Assembly (NCBI GenBank): GCA_029582155.1
Contig: CM055905.1
Span: 3,523,920 to 3,587,919, forward strand
Length of the DNA: 64,000 nt
Direction of reading: 5' to 3'
Origin: Panopea generosa
Taxonomy: Eukaryota > Mollusca > Bivalvia > Adapedonta > Hiatellidae
Shown here: piece after piece, positions 49,139 through 60,500 of the stretch
Numbering within the stretch: the first letter of the stretch is position 1
Layout: every line of letters begins with the position of its first letter
Notes under the pieces: generated by a model
Told to the model about the DNA's origin: nothing
Database searches by the model: none
The model's input: only the letters and a program-made list of their open reading frames with translations
Translations under genes and position numbers: made by a program

Positions 49139-50865
49139 TTATGTCATAATATTGTGGACCGTCTTCAAGAAAGTTTTGTAGCATTTCACCCTAGTTTTAT
49201 CATCTATGTTAAAGGAGACAAACCCACTGAACATTTCGAGTAGTTGTAATTCCGGTGTATAAGCACACAATTTTGCATAATTTTCCGGGCCCAACAATCG
49301 TGACAGGTTAACCCATAACTTAGACCGTATATAGTCTTTATGATTGCAAAACAAAATTATATGAAGTGCAATATTTTCAGTTGCTAGGTTACAAGTTTTA
49401 CATATTTCTTCATATCTTTTAGAAAAGAATTTAGAGAACAGTATGAATGCTGAAGAGCATTGTATTTTGCATATTTTAAATTCTTGACTAAATTTCCACA
49501 GAGTACATGGTTCGTATTTTGAATGAACAAGCAAAAATTGGCTTAAGGTAGCGTCGCATAAGAGTCTGTTTCTCCAATCAAACTCTACCGTTTTATGGAT
49601 TTCGATTTTTATCGATTTTTTCCATATATTTTGAGAAGGGAATTCTCCGGTTTTTGAATAGTCTGTTAGATACTTGGTTAAGCCGTACCGACCTAATAAT
49701 CTATATATATCAGGCATGAATCCTTTCATTTTTAGGGGTATGGAAAAGCATGATGTAAGTCTACGGGAAAATACTTGTTTAATTTTGAATTTTGAGTTAA
49801 GCCGACACAATTGCCCGAGTAACAGTAATTTTCTTTTGTCAATAATATGTTTAATAGGGTAAATACCAAGACAGCTTAAGGCAATATCTGTTCTTGATCC
49901 TGTCGGTATATTTTGGATACGCTTAACGCACTGCCGATGAGCTCGTTCTAGGGGACATAACTGATTGTCTGTGAGATCATTCCACAGTTCACTCCCATAT
50001 AGTGCTTTGGGAAGAACAACCGATTCAAATATACGCTTCGATGTTAGGGCGTGTACACCATTTCTATAAATTCCACAGTCAGCAATACTGAAAAATGTTT
50101 TTCTTAATTTAATACAACTTTCTTTTATGTTTTCATTTAATGATAGGGATTTGTGGCATGGTACCCCTAGATGTAGATAGCTATCCGTTTCTGCAACTTC
50201 ATCATTGCCTAGTTTCCATTTGCGTTGTGTGTGCACTTTTTCATTAAAAACAACGACTTAGCATTTACTGGCATCGTATATGTATCGTTCGTTTTGTGAA
50301 TTCACATAACACAATTTGAGGAGGCTGTCTAGTCCGCGTTTGACGTTTGAAATAACTACCATGTCATCTGCTGAAGTTGGACATCCACAACGTATATCAT
50401 ATATCTTAAAACAATATTCACTTTTTTCAATTTCGTACATCAGGTGATTAATGAATACGAGATAGAGATAGGGACTAAGACACTGGCCCTGGCGGGTTCC
50501 TTGTAATATGGGAAACCAGTCCGATGTATAGCCTTGTGACTTTACACAACTAGAGCATTCTACGAAAAATGATGCAATCGACTAGAAAAGTGAAATATCG
50601 ATGCCAGTTTTAAATAATTTAAGTAGCAACAGGGAAATCCATGCCCGATCGAACGCTTGTTTTGCGTCTAAGAAACAGGTGTAGATTTGTGAATTGTTCT
50701 CATCTGCATAGTTTATGCATTCACGTAACATATATGATGTCATGAGACAGTTAACATTTTTCTGAAAACCTCCTTGCGAGGGATTAAAGCTCAATTTTCC
50801 ATCCTTTTCAATCAGCTGAATTAGGATTTTTTCATAAAGTTTTAATATGTATGAACACAATGAGA
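49139..50865 (-). mobile_element. LINE, 5'-truncated, 365-codon intact C-terminal frame
   Basis: Minus-strand RT: GGFQKNVNCLMTSYML and CFLDAKQAFDRAW at 50640-50770, GTRQGQCLSPYLYLVFIN near 50480-50530, the catalytic SADDMVVISNVKRGLDSLL at 50310-50380, then a 365-codon frame (49139-50236) with YLHLGVPCHKSLSLNENI, VVLPKALYGSELWNDL and a C-terminal Cys/His region (CKTCNLATENIALHIILFC). The frame changes at about 50250 and 50580. It differs in family from the LINEs at 28742 and 30363. The insertion ends near 50865, next to a 38-bp array. Confidence 0.9.
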
Positions 50866-50884
50866 TGACATGTTATATCGCAAA

Positions 50885-51600
50885 TTGTCATATTATGGCC
50901 ATTTGGTACTATTGTAAATCGTTATCATAATTACGGCCATTTGATACTATTATAAATCGTTATCATTATTACGGCCATTTGGTACTTTTGTAAAACGTTC
51001 TCATAATTACGGCCATTTGGTACTATTGTAAATCGCTATCATTATTACGGCCATTTGGTACTATTGTAAATCGTTATTATTACGGCCATTTGTTACTACT
51101 GTAAATCGTTAGCATAATTACGGCCATAATTACGGTCATTTGGTACTACTGTATATCGTTAGCACAATTACGGTCATTTGGTACTACTGTAAATCGTTAT
51201 CACAATTACGGTCATTTGGTACTACTGTAAATCGTTATCACAATTACCGTCATCTGTTACTACTGTAAATCGTTAGCACAATTACGGTCATCTGGTACTA
51301 CTGTAAATCGTTATCATAATTACGGTCATCTGCTACTTCTGTAAATCGTTATCATAATTACGGTCATTTGGTACTACTGTAAATCGTTATCATAATTACG
51401 GTCATTTGGTACTACTTTGGTACTACTGTTAATCGTTTTCATAATTACGGTCATTTGGTACTATTGTAAATCGTTATCATAATAACCGTCATTTGGTACT
51501 ACTGTAAATCGTTATCATAATTACGGTCATTTGATACTACTGTAAATCGTTATCATAATTACGGTTATTTGGTACTATTGCAAATTGTCGTGAGAATTAC
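50885..51600. repeat. 38-bp minisatellite, about 19 copies
   Basis: Unit 'ggtactactgtaaatcgtta' plus 'tcataattacggtcattt'. Two sequence classes ('ggccattt' early, 'ggtcattt' late) form blocks along the array. Confidence 0.95.
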
Positions 51601-51730
51601 GCTATTTTGTAACAATTTCAAATTATCATTATATTAAGACCTCTTTGTTATACTTTCATAAAGTCATAAGGTTTATGCTTCTTTGTTATTATTGAACTTG
51701 TCAGATTAACGGCGATTTGTCATTCATGCA

Positions 51731-51975
51731 AAAGGGTCCTCCGTTGTCGAGTGGTCTAAGGCGCCATCTCAATATCATTTACCTCTCACCGCCAAGGTCG
51801 AAGGTTTGAGTCTTGCTCGCTCTAAAAACTTTATGTGAGAAAGTTTGCCAGTTACTTGCGGAATGACGGTGGTTCTACTCAGTCTGAGGTCTTCCTCCGC
51901 CAGTAAAACTGGATATGTCATATATAACCTTTAATGTGTTGAAAATAGCATTAAACCCCATTCAAAATAAAGCAT
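51731..51975 (+). mobile_element. SINE family A copy
   Basis: tRNA-Leu-like head: 'tgtcgagtggtctaaggcgc' D arm, a long variable arm and a 'gaaggtttgagtc' B-box. A body follows with 'ggtggttctactcagtctga', ending in 'aaaccccattcaaaataaa'. Confidence 0.85.
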
Positions 51976-52528
51976 GCATGCACAAAGTCAGAGGAACTAT
52001 TCCCCTTTGTTACTAGTGCAATTTTTCATCAAACGTCGGCAGAATTACATCCCTTTGTTATTTTAGCTTATTGTCGTAAGACTTTTCAGCAGTTGAAGTC
52101 TCTTTGTTACTTTTCCAAACTGACGTGAAAAATAAAACACTTTGCTATTGCAAATTGTTGTCAGAATTTCGCCCGTTTGTAATTCTGACAAACACAGTCG
52201 ATTCAAATTTGAATGCAAATGAGATACGGTCACTGCAATTTGATATAAAGGTATAGATGTATAGATATTGTGGTATATAGTAGATAAATCGTGCCTGGCG
52301 TTTTAACATATGCCTCTAAACCTGCACCCCCGCTCCAACCCCCCCCCCCCCCTCCCCCCAAAATCAATAATAAGATACAAGTTTATGTTTACAACGATTC
52401 TCGGGTGAATAAAAATACCATGTAGTCCTCTTTGTTACCATTGCAAATTGCGCCCCCTTTGTTATACTGGCAAATTTGTCATAAGAATAACGTCTCTTCG
52501 TTACTATGCAAAATTCTTTATCTTGCAG
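51976..52528. other. no gene seen; C-rich run at 52330-52360
   Basis: Non-coding, with a polycytosine tract near 52345. Probable intron before the exon at 52529. Confidence 0.5.
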
Positions 52529-52654
52529 TTCCAGGTAGAGAAGAATGTTAACGCAGCAATCGACGATATGATGTTACAGGCGGAACAAGACTATGAAAAT
52601 GGTAACTTATCACACACAATCTCGCGAAATCTCACAGCCATTTTACATGAGTAA
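52529..52654 (+). CDS. terminal exon, short acidic protein
   Basis: The acceptor 'tttatcttgcag' is followed by a 41-codon open frame in phase 0 (FQVEKNVNAAIDDMMLQAEQ onwards), then TAA and a poly(A) signal 102 bp later. The peptide is acidic and helical, with no recognised domain. It fits in phase with the signal-like exon at 39672-39722, but the join is inference and exons may be missing between them. Confidence 0.5.
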   Translation, partial: FQVEKNVNAAIDDMMLQAEQDYENGNLSHTISRNLTAILHE

Positions 52655-52755
52655 AATCATAAATACGAAAAAATAACTGTTCATATAATGAATACTTACT
52701 TGTTCGAGTTCACGTTTATCATGTGTTTAAACTGTATTATGGCCTATGTTACTTA

Positions 52756-52761
52756 AATAAA
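52756..52761 (+). terminator. poly(A) signal AATAAA
   Basis: Canonical hexamer 102 bp after the stop of the 52529 exon. Confidence 0.5.
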
Positions 52762-53348
52762 ATATGTTGTCTATTTTATATAACTTGCTTTAAACAAGAA
52801 ATGGAATCATGGCTCTGTTGGACTAGTTTTGACAGATGTTCAAACAGCTATTCAATATTTACACATATTAAGCGTATGACCATAATGATGATATAAGACG
52901 CCATTTTTGTAAATTATATAAGAATAATATTTGATATGCTCAGTCAATTTCATAAATACAATACAACAGTTAAGTAAAAAACTGTTGTTATGGGGGTCAT
53001 TTATATCGGATACCCTTTTGTTCATGTTCCCTGAAGTTCAGGATTCGAGTCCAGCTCAGTCCAAAAACTTAGCTAGTACTGATGATGGTAATGCACCTGA
53101 CATTATTTTGCCCGCCCGGGGGGGGCGGCGGGCATACACGGGGCTTTAGACAGAACACCATTCCTGAAAGGCGGGAATTTAACAAACTTATTGAATCCGG
53201 GTCCCGGGAAATAGACTTTGGCCGGTTTTTACATCCCGGGGATCGGGAATTTCGACGCCACAAAATAAAAAAGGGGAGTAACCGCGAAAAGTCGAAAGAC
53301 GACGGCGATATTTTTATTCGTGTTTTTCTAGCAGCAGACAGCGCATGC
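52762..53348. other. intergenic; probable promoter and 5' UTR of the SAM/DDE-like gene
   Basis: GC-rich patch at 53105-53135 (a G8 run between CCCGCCC and GGCGG). An open frame runs from 53082 into the first coding exon, but no start upstream of 53349 is supported. Confidence 0.4.
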
Positions 53349-54594
53349 ATGATGGATGACATATCGAGTTTTTCTGTCGAGAAAATTGTGGGATGGGGCG
53401 AGAAGATTGCCCCAGAAATAGGAAGAATATTCAAAGGTATACAGGGATTGTATTCTCCATTTATTTTCACCTATACCCAGACAGTATGCATGGGGCCGAG
53501 CGGTTTTCATGTTTGTCATCTGTTTTCGCGAATTAGACCCATTTTAATATTTTGCGAGTCTGAGAGGCGTCACATGAAACTCACTATATGTCGTATTAAT
53601 AATACTAAATCCACAAAAGAACGTTCACTATACCTGTAGAATATAAACGATTACAGCAGAAAACTTCTAAAAATAAGCATTCAACTTTCATGCTTTCAAA
53701 AATATTTGACTGAAACTTTGTATGGATATTCTTTGGGACTACCCCACAGGGCCTCCCCTGGCATTCGCAATTTCGCCAAATAGGAAAGATTTTGAAATGT
53801 GGTGAAAAAAATACTCAAATGTCAACAAGAGTTTAGTGATTTCAGCTATTATTTCAATGTGTTGGCTGAGAATTCATGAAAATGACAAAATTTGGCAAAC
53901 AATGTTCAAAAGCCAGGGGAAGCACTGCGGCCCTACTCACTTTCAAGGCCGATAATTCTGAATGCAAATAAATTTATTATTTTTAGAATTATATGAATTT
54001 TAAAAACTTTTTATTGCTTATATTTTTTATTTTTTTATCTGTTTTATTCATCTATAATACTGTTTAACTGGATTATTTATTTATTTGTATATTCATGGGT
54101 TAAAGTTTTCAGGACTGGTCCTGAACTTCAGGATTTCAGAAATAGCCATTTTTAGCTCTTGTTGTATACATATATATAGCATGAATTTGTATCTGGTGAA
54201 ATCATTAGTTAGTTGAAAGTTCAAGCTTTTCAAAAGTATAAATATCAATAATTTAAAGAATAAAGATACAGTTTGTCTTTTTTATTTGTGTAACATAAAA
54301 TACTGGTACTGGTCAATTTTGACTTGTGTTCCAATTCATTATGATTTAGCCTTTGAAACCCTGGTTTTGTCACACTCGGTGGTGCATCTTGTTTTGGAAT
54401 GTTCTGGTTTAAGACTTAAAGCTTAACTAAACTCCTTTTAACAGCATTTATGTGTGTGTGTCTTTCCAGAGAATGACATAGATGGCCAAGGACTACTGGC
54501 TGTAGTAGCTGATGACACATTGTTCAAGGAATTAGTTCCGAAAATCGTTCTTAGAGCCAAGTTGAAGCAACAGTTAAACGTCACTGAACAGCAG
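53349..54594 (+). CDS. exons 1-2: SAM-like domain
   Basis: Exon 1 (53349-53436, ATG at 53349 or 53352) and exon 2 (54470-54594) join in phase 1. They encode FSVEKIVGWGEKIAPEIGRI, then an IDGQGLLAVV block and LFKELVPKIVLRAKLKQQL. This is the five-helix SAM signature: a Trp in helix 1, a Phe, 'IDG..LL' and a final 'lG...R.kl...l' helix. SAM domains mediate protein oligomerisation or RNA binding. The acceptor is 'tgtctttccag'; the donor is 'cagcag|gtgagg'. Confidence is good for the exons and moderate for the fold. Confidence 0.75.
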
Positions 54595-57500
54595 GTGAGG
54601 ATCATTATCAGTGAGCATTAAAAGGTTTTAAGCTCAACTATTCGAAGAAAAGATAGAGGTATTGTCATACCCTTATCAAATACTGGTTTGTATATTCAAA
54701 TTTATTGTTTAAACACATAAGACAGGTTAGAATGAAACCTTCATTATGAAGGTTGATTCCTGTCTCCTCCATGTTGAATTACAAGACCTAGTTACCTCTC
54801 TGGGACACAGATTTTGACAGTTGTCAAGATTTCAGCTGCAAAGAATCAGTGTATATTTAAACTATAATATATACCAAAGATCAAGTCCTTCTTGTGCCAA
54901 CTTTGGGACAGTTTGAATCACACAAATCTTATTCTGGGACATTTACAGCAATATAAACGGGGCTGTCTATAGTTTTTCTAATACCTTTAAAGACTTCAAT
55001 AGCTTTTGGATATGCAGGTAGAAATTTTTTACCTGTCCAAGCTTTCATGACTGTGAGAGATGTTTTTGTCTTCCAGAAATGTCAAGAGGCTGGCACAACA
55101 TGCTCTACAGACCAGACTGTGAAGCAGAAACAGTACCAAAAACTTGTCGTAAAGGATGGGAAATGGCAATTTGAAACTGTTCAGATTTCGGTAATTATTA
55201 AATAGCTTTATGATTGCCCATTAATGAAATGAAATGTAGAATACATGTATATTAAGAGATATTTGAAGAAAGTGAAGATTTATTGTCTTCACCCAGCTGA
55301 ATATGGGTCATTATTTGGGTACATAATTAAGAGAGTTACCAAGTAGAGTATTATAATAAATAAGATACAGTGTACAAGACTCCCAAAAAGCCTTGGCTCC
55401 AGTGACCTTTTTAGAGTACTATAAGTACTATAGTATAGTATAGTGCAGTATAGTATACTAGCATGATAAAAAAGTTATAACTTTGATATTTGTGAATTGA
55501 TGTCATTAATATTTTGACACAACAACCCTTTGGGCAAGACCTTTTAAATTACATAATGATCTGTTACCTTGACATCTAATTGACATTGACCTTTAAGGTC
55601 AAATTCTAAAAAAAATGTGATAAATTGCCATTACATTGTTGTAACTTGAAATTATGATTATCTGTCACATTTTAACACATTAACCTTTTGGACAAGATTT
55701 CATTGGCACTCAGTTACATGACCTGGACCCCCCAAATGACCTTAACTTTGAAGATTAAATAAGATCAGATAATAACTTAATTTTTTCCAGGGTTATGTCA
55801 TGTTACAAATGTTTTTTTTTCGTGCAAAAGCTTTACATAGATACAGACAGCTGTAACATTATTGGGCATACTTCGGGGGCATTTGTCACCCTAGTGACAG
55901 CTCTTGTTAAACATTATTAAACTGAGACCATGGGGACTGAGAATTTGAGAAAAGCCCAGCTTGCTGTCCTTGGGCAGCTCTTGTTTGTTAACATTGTCAT
56001 CGAAAGCCGGGTCCAGTTAGCTCAGTCAGTAGAGTGTTAGACTGTTAATCTCTGATTCGTGAGTTCGAGCCCCAGCCCGGCCACATAACTTATGTGGGGA
56101 TTGGTCATGAAAGAATTTGATTACATCTTTTGAAAGATAAATTCAATTGGGTTCTATGACAATTAGTTTCGACTTCCAGAGACGTTTCAATTTTTTCTGG
56201 GTCGTAAGTGGGGTTGGGATATTCTTAGTCACCTTGTCCATAATGTAAAGTTACAGTGTCAAGGCTTTGTCTAATTGTTTGTAGGTTTGTTATTAGTGAT
56301 AAAACTACATTACTAGCACCTGTGTACTACATTAGTATCTACTGTCTTAGCACTAGTAATCTATAGAATCATGCATACAACTTAGGTGAGCCGAGCGGGT
56401 ATAATGTGGTCTTGTTCCTATTTTTTCAGATACCAGACGTTAAGAAGACTGTTGAGGAATTGGCGCAGATATTTAAACCAAAACCAGGTATCACACCATG
56501 GCAGTTGGCAGTGAATGAAGCAGCAAGTCAGCTAGTAGGAAATGACCCATCATTATTACAGGACCGACAATCACTTTTTTCAAGAGCACGAGAAGAAGCT
56601 GCGCTGACCTATGACTTCAAGAAAGGAAAATCAAGAAGTGTTCAAATGGCAAAAACATCTCAGCAACACAACAATAACCAATCTGATGGAAGTCAGAAAC
56701 ATGCTCCACATACAAACAGTGATTTAAGAAATATGAGAATTAAACAGTTAAAGGAAGAAATAGAATTCCAAGACCATGAAACAATTAAACTAAAAAAGAA
56801 CATAACAAGATGTGAAGCTGTCATGGATCATGAAAGATGTTTGTCGTTAAGAAAGGAAATACAGAGAATTAGTTCTGAGAAAAATTTAAAGCAGTTAGAG
56901 CTTCATGAGCTTGAGAGAAGCAATTACAAGAGCAACTGGTACTTTAAGAATAGAGCAGGGAAAAGCAGTACTACATGTAGTAAAAGCATTAAAAAGACAA
57001 AGAAAGAACAAAACAGGTGTGAAAAGAACAAACGGGAGATATCTTCTTTCTTCAAAAGCTCTAGTGATAGTGGAAGTGTTGATGAAGAATCAGCCAAGAG
57101 CATCACTGATGAAATGGCGACAGATAGTACACCTGCCAAGAGCGTCACTGATGAAATGGTGACAAACCGCATACCCACCAAGAGCGTCACTGATGAAATG
57201 GCAACAAACCCTGATGAAATGGCGACAGGCAGCACACCCCCCAAGAGTGTCACTGATGAAATGGCAACAGACAGCATACCGCCCAAGAGCGTCACTGATG
57301 GATTGGTGACAGACAGCATAACCCCCAAGAGTGTCACTGATGGATTGGTGACAGACAGCATAACCCCCAAGAATGTCACTGATGAAATGGCGACAGACAT
57401 CATACCCCCCAAGAGTGTCACTGATGGATTGGTGACAGACAGCATAACCCCCAAGAGCGTCACTGATGAAATGGCAACAAACCCTGATGAAATGGCGACA

Positions 57501-60500
57501 GGCAGCACACCCCCCAAGAGTGTCACTGATGAAATGGCAACAGACAGCATACCGCCCAAGAGCGTCATTGATGGATTGGTGACAGACAGCATAACCCCAA
57601 AGAGTGTCACTGGTGGATTGGTGACAGACAGCATAACCCCCAAAAATGTCACTGATGAAATGGCGACAGACATCATACCCCCCAAGAGTGTCACTGATGG
57701 ATTGGTGACAGACAGCATACCCCCCAAGAGTGTCACTGATGGATTGGTGACAGACAGCATACCCCCCAAGAGTGTCACTGATAGATTGGTGACAGACAGC
57801 ATACCGCCAAAGAGTGTCAATGATGGATTGGTGACAGACAGCATACCCCCCAAGAGTGTCACTGATGGATTGGTGACAGACAGCATAACCCCCAAGAGTG
57901 TCACTGATGGATTGGTGACAGATAACACACACCCCAAGAGTGTCACTGATGAAATGGTGACAGACAATACTCACCCCGAGAGTGTCACTGATGAAATGGC
58001 AACAGACAGCGCTCTCGCAAGCACACATTTTCATTGAAGCCCCTTCTCACTTGTAATGACATGGAGGGGCTTAAAAAATACTTACAGAGTGTGAAAGGGT
58101 TGTCAAAATACACTGAAAATAATGGTGTTACATTTTCTGTTTTAATAAATATGGATCTGTCTGATTATGTAAAAGTTTCAGAAGATATTTGTTCAACAAA
58201 TCATAAAAAAACATGCATGAAGTGTAAATGCAAGATACAGTTGTGTGACGTTATTTTAAGAAATTACTTTGTTGATCTTAAAAGTGCATTTAGAATTTTA
58301 AGTCCAGATTCACATATGAAAAATTACAGAATTCCAAAGGCAAAACGTTTGGTATTACAGTTGCCTCTTGTTAACATTAAGTTGAGCTTTGGAGAAAATA
58401 AAACAAATTTTGTTTTCAGTAATAGTGCAAATGTTACATTATGCAAGGCATTGTTAGCAACTAAATTCGAAGGAAGTGGTGTACAAATTTCAAAAATGAG
58501 TAAAGAAAAATTCCGAAACTTCACTAAGATGGCTAGGTCAGATGATGAGAGAGAGAGACTAACTTGTTTATTAAGTGAAGCTAGTGGACTTGGGTCAAAG
58601 CAGATGAAGATGATGTATGGTGTGAGCAATTTAAATAGTAGGAAACATAGAATGGATGAAGCAACTCGTGAAACAGAAGAAATATGGGCAGGGGTTGAAC
58701 TGTTGGCTAACCTTCAAGTGAATATTTTGAAAGGGTTCGGTGTTGGGTCGTTGGAATCTGAAGAGTCTGATATTGATAGCACAGATGAAGAAACCGACCT
58801 TACCTTTTGTGAAAAAGTACATGTACCTACATATAGCTGTGAAGCAAATGCAAACACTGAGTGTTCAGATGTAAGTGTTGACAATGTTGGTGAAAGTAAT
58901 GAAATGAACGTAAGTCATCAGTATGATTTATTTAAAGAAGTATGCTCAGAAGCACCTTATATGAATCCACATCAATTAATTGATCTTTTGCAAGAGTCTT
59001 AATTAAACTGGTTTGCTTTTGCAAGAGCATTAGAGTGCAACCTTGTTCTTGACAAAGAACAGTTAAATCAACTTCTTCTTGACTTTGCTGGTATGTTGCC
59101 TTCGCTTGGTTTGAATGAGTGTGAAGAAAAACTGATAGAGCAGAGCCGTCAAGCATTTCTTCTGGTCGACAGATTGAAAGAAAGAGAAAATGACATTGAA
59201 ACAATTAATACAGAAATCATTCACTCCGACAGCGAGAATGAAGTTACAGTGAATGAAATGGCAAATATTCATCAACTACTTGATGAAACTGGGAAAAGGG
59301 CAATCGAGAAGAAAGCTCTATCAATTCGTCGTAAAGCAAGAGCTAAAGCAAACAAACTGATAACTGAAAAGCGCCTATTGAAGAGAAAAATGGGGAAAAA
59401 GTGCAGCAAAATTATAAGAGAGTTCCCAGATATTGGACATAGAATGGAAGCTTTTGTTAAAGACTGTAATGTGGGAGCTGATGCATGGAGAAGAACTGGG
59501 GTTCTTACTTTTGATGGTAATCAGAAAAAAACTGTGAAACCAAAGGTAACATATAAACGCATACAAGAACACCTTGAGCAAACTTACAACAGGAAGTTCA
59601 GCTACGGAACAGTTGTTCAGCTGTGTGTGGCTCGCAATCGAAGACATATGTCTGCCAAACGGTATAAAGGTGCAGCAGCAATTACAACTCGTAGAGCCAG
59701 AAAAGGGTTTGAAGTGAAATATAATCCAGATCACCACTGGTCTTGTGGTTTTTACCGTGGTCTAGACATATTACAGTACACTGATGGACGAGGAAAAACT
59801 AATCTTAATAGAGATGACTGTTCTGTGTTCAGATTAGATGCTATGACCTCAAGTCAGCATCCATTACCATGTGTAAGTGGATCAGCTCCATTGACAACAA
59901 AAACGGACTACACTAACAAGTACCCCTCAAACCTTCAGACAACATCTTACAACTTCACAGGGTCTGAAACAACTAATGAAGTATGTGCTGGAATAGTTAA
60001 AGCACAACCTGTACATTCCAAAAATCCTGCACAGCACTATGCAGACTTGTGCTTCCTGGAGACAGTGGACAATGTATCTATTTCTCATGCATTGAAAGGA
60101 TCAGTAGAATGTGTAAGAGTTGATGGAGGTGTGGATGAAGGGCCCGGTCACGAAGAAGTACAGCTATTCTGGACAAAAAGACATCTAGAAAAACCAACAC
60201 GCATGCAGTTGGTTACTAGTCGGGACAGGGGAAATAGCAATTTGAATCGTGTTGAACTGCAGAATGGAATGGAAGGGCGTGCCAGAAGTGGCTTGTTTAT
60301 TCCATCAACACTGAATGGGTCTAATATGGATACAGCAACTGGAATGATAGACAATGAAATGTTGACAAAAAACCTAAATTGTGCTATAGATGTTTACATC
60401 AATTATGTCAATAATGCTCCTTGTGCAAAAACAACAATTCAGCTTTTCAAAGGACCGGATAGTTCAATGGAACAAAGAATAAGACATGTCTTTAAAAAGT

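Noticed and set aside
56006-56083. Functional tRNA-Asn gene
   Set aside because: Stems pair poorly and it lies in an intron; a SINE head explains it better.
56924-58034. Minus-strand frames of 347 and 314 codons opposite exon 4
   Set aside because: By-products of the 42-bp coding minisatellite; no independent start, splice or domain.
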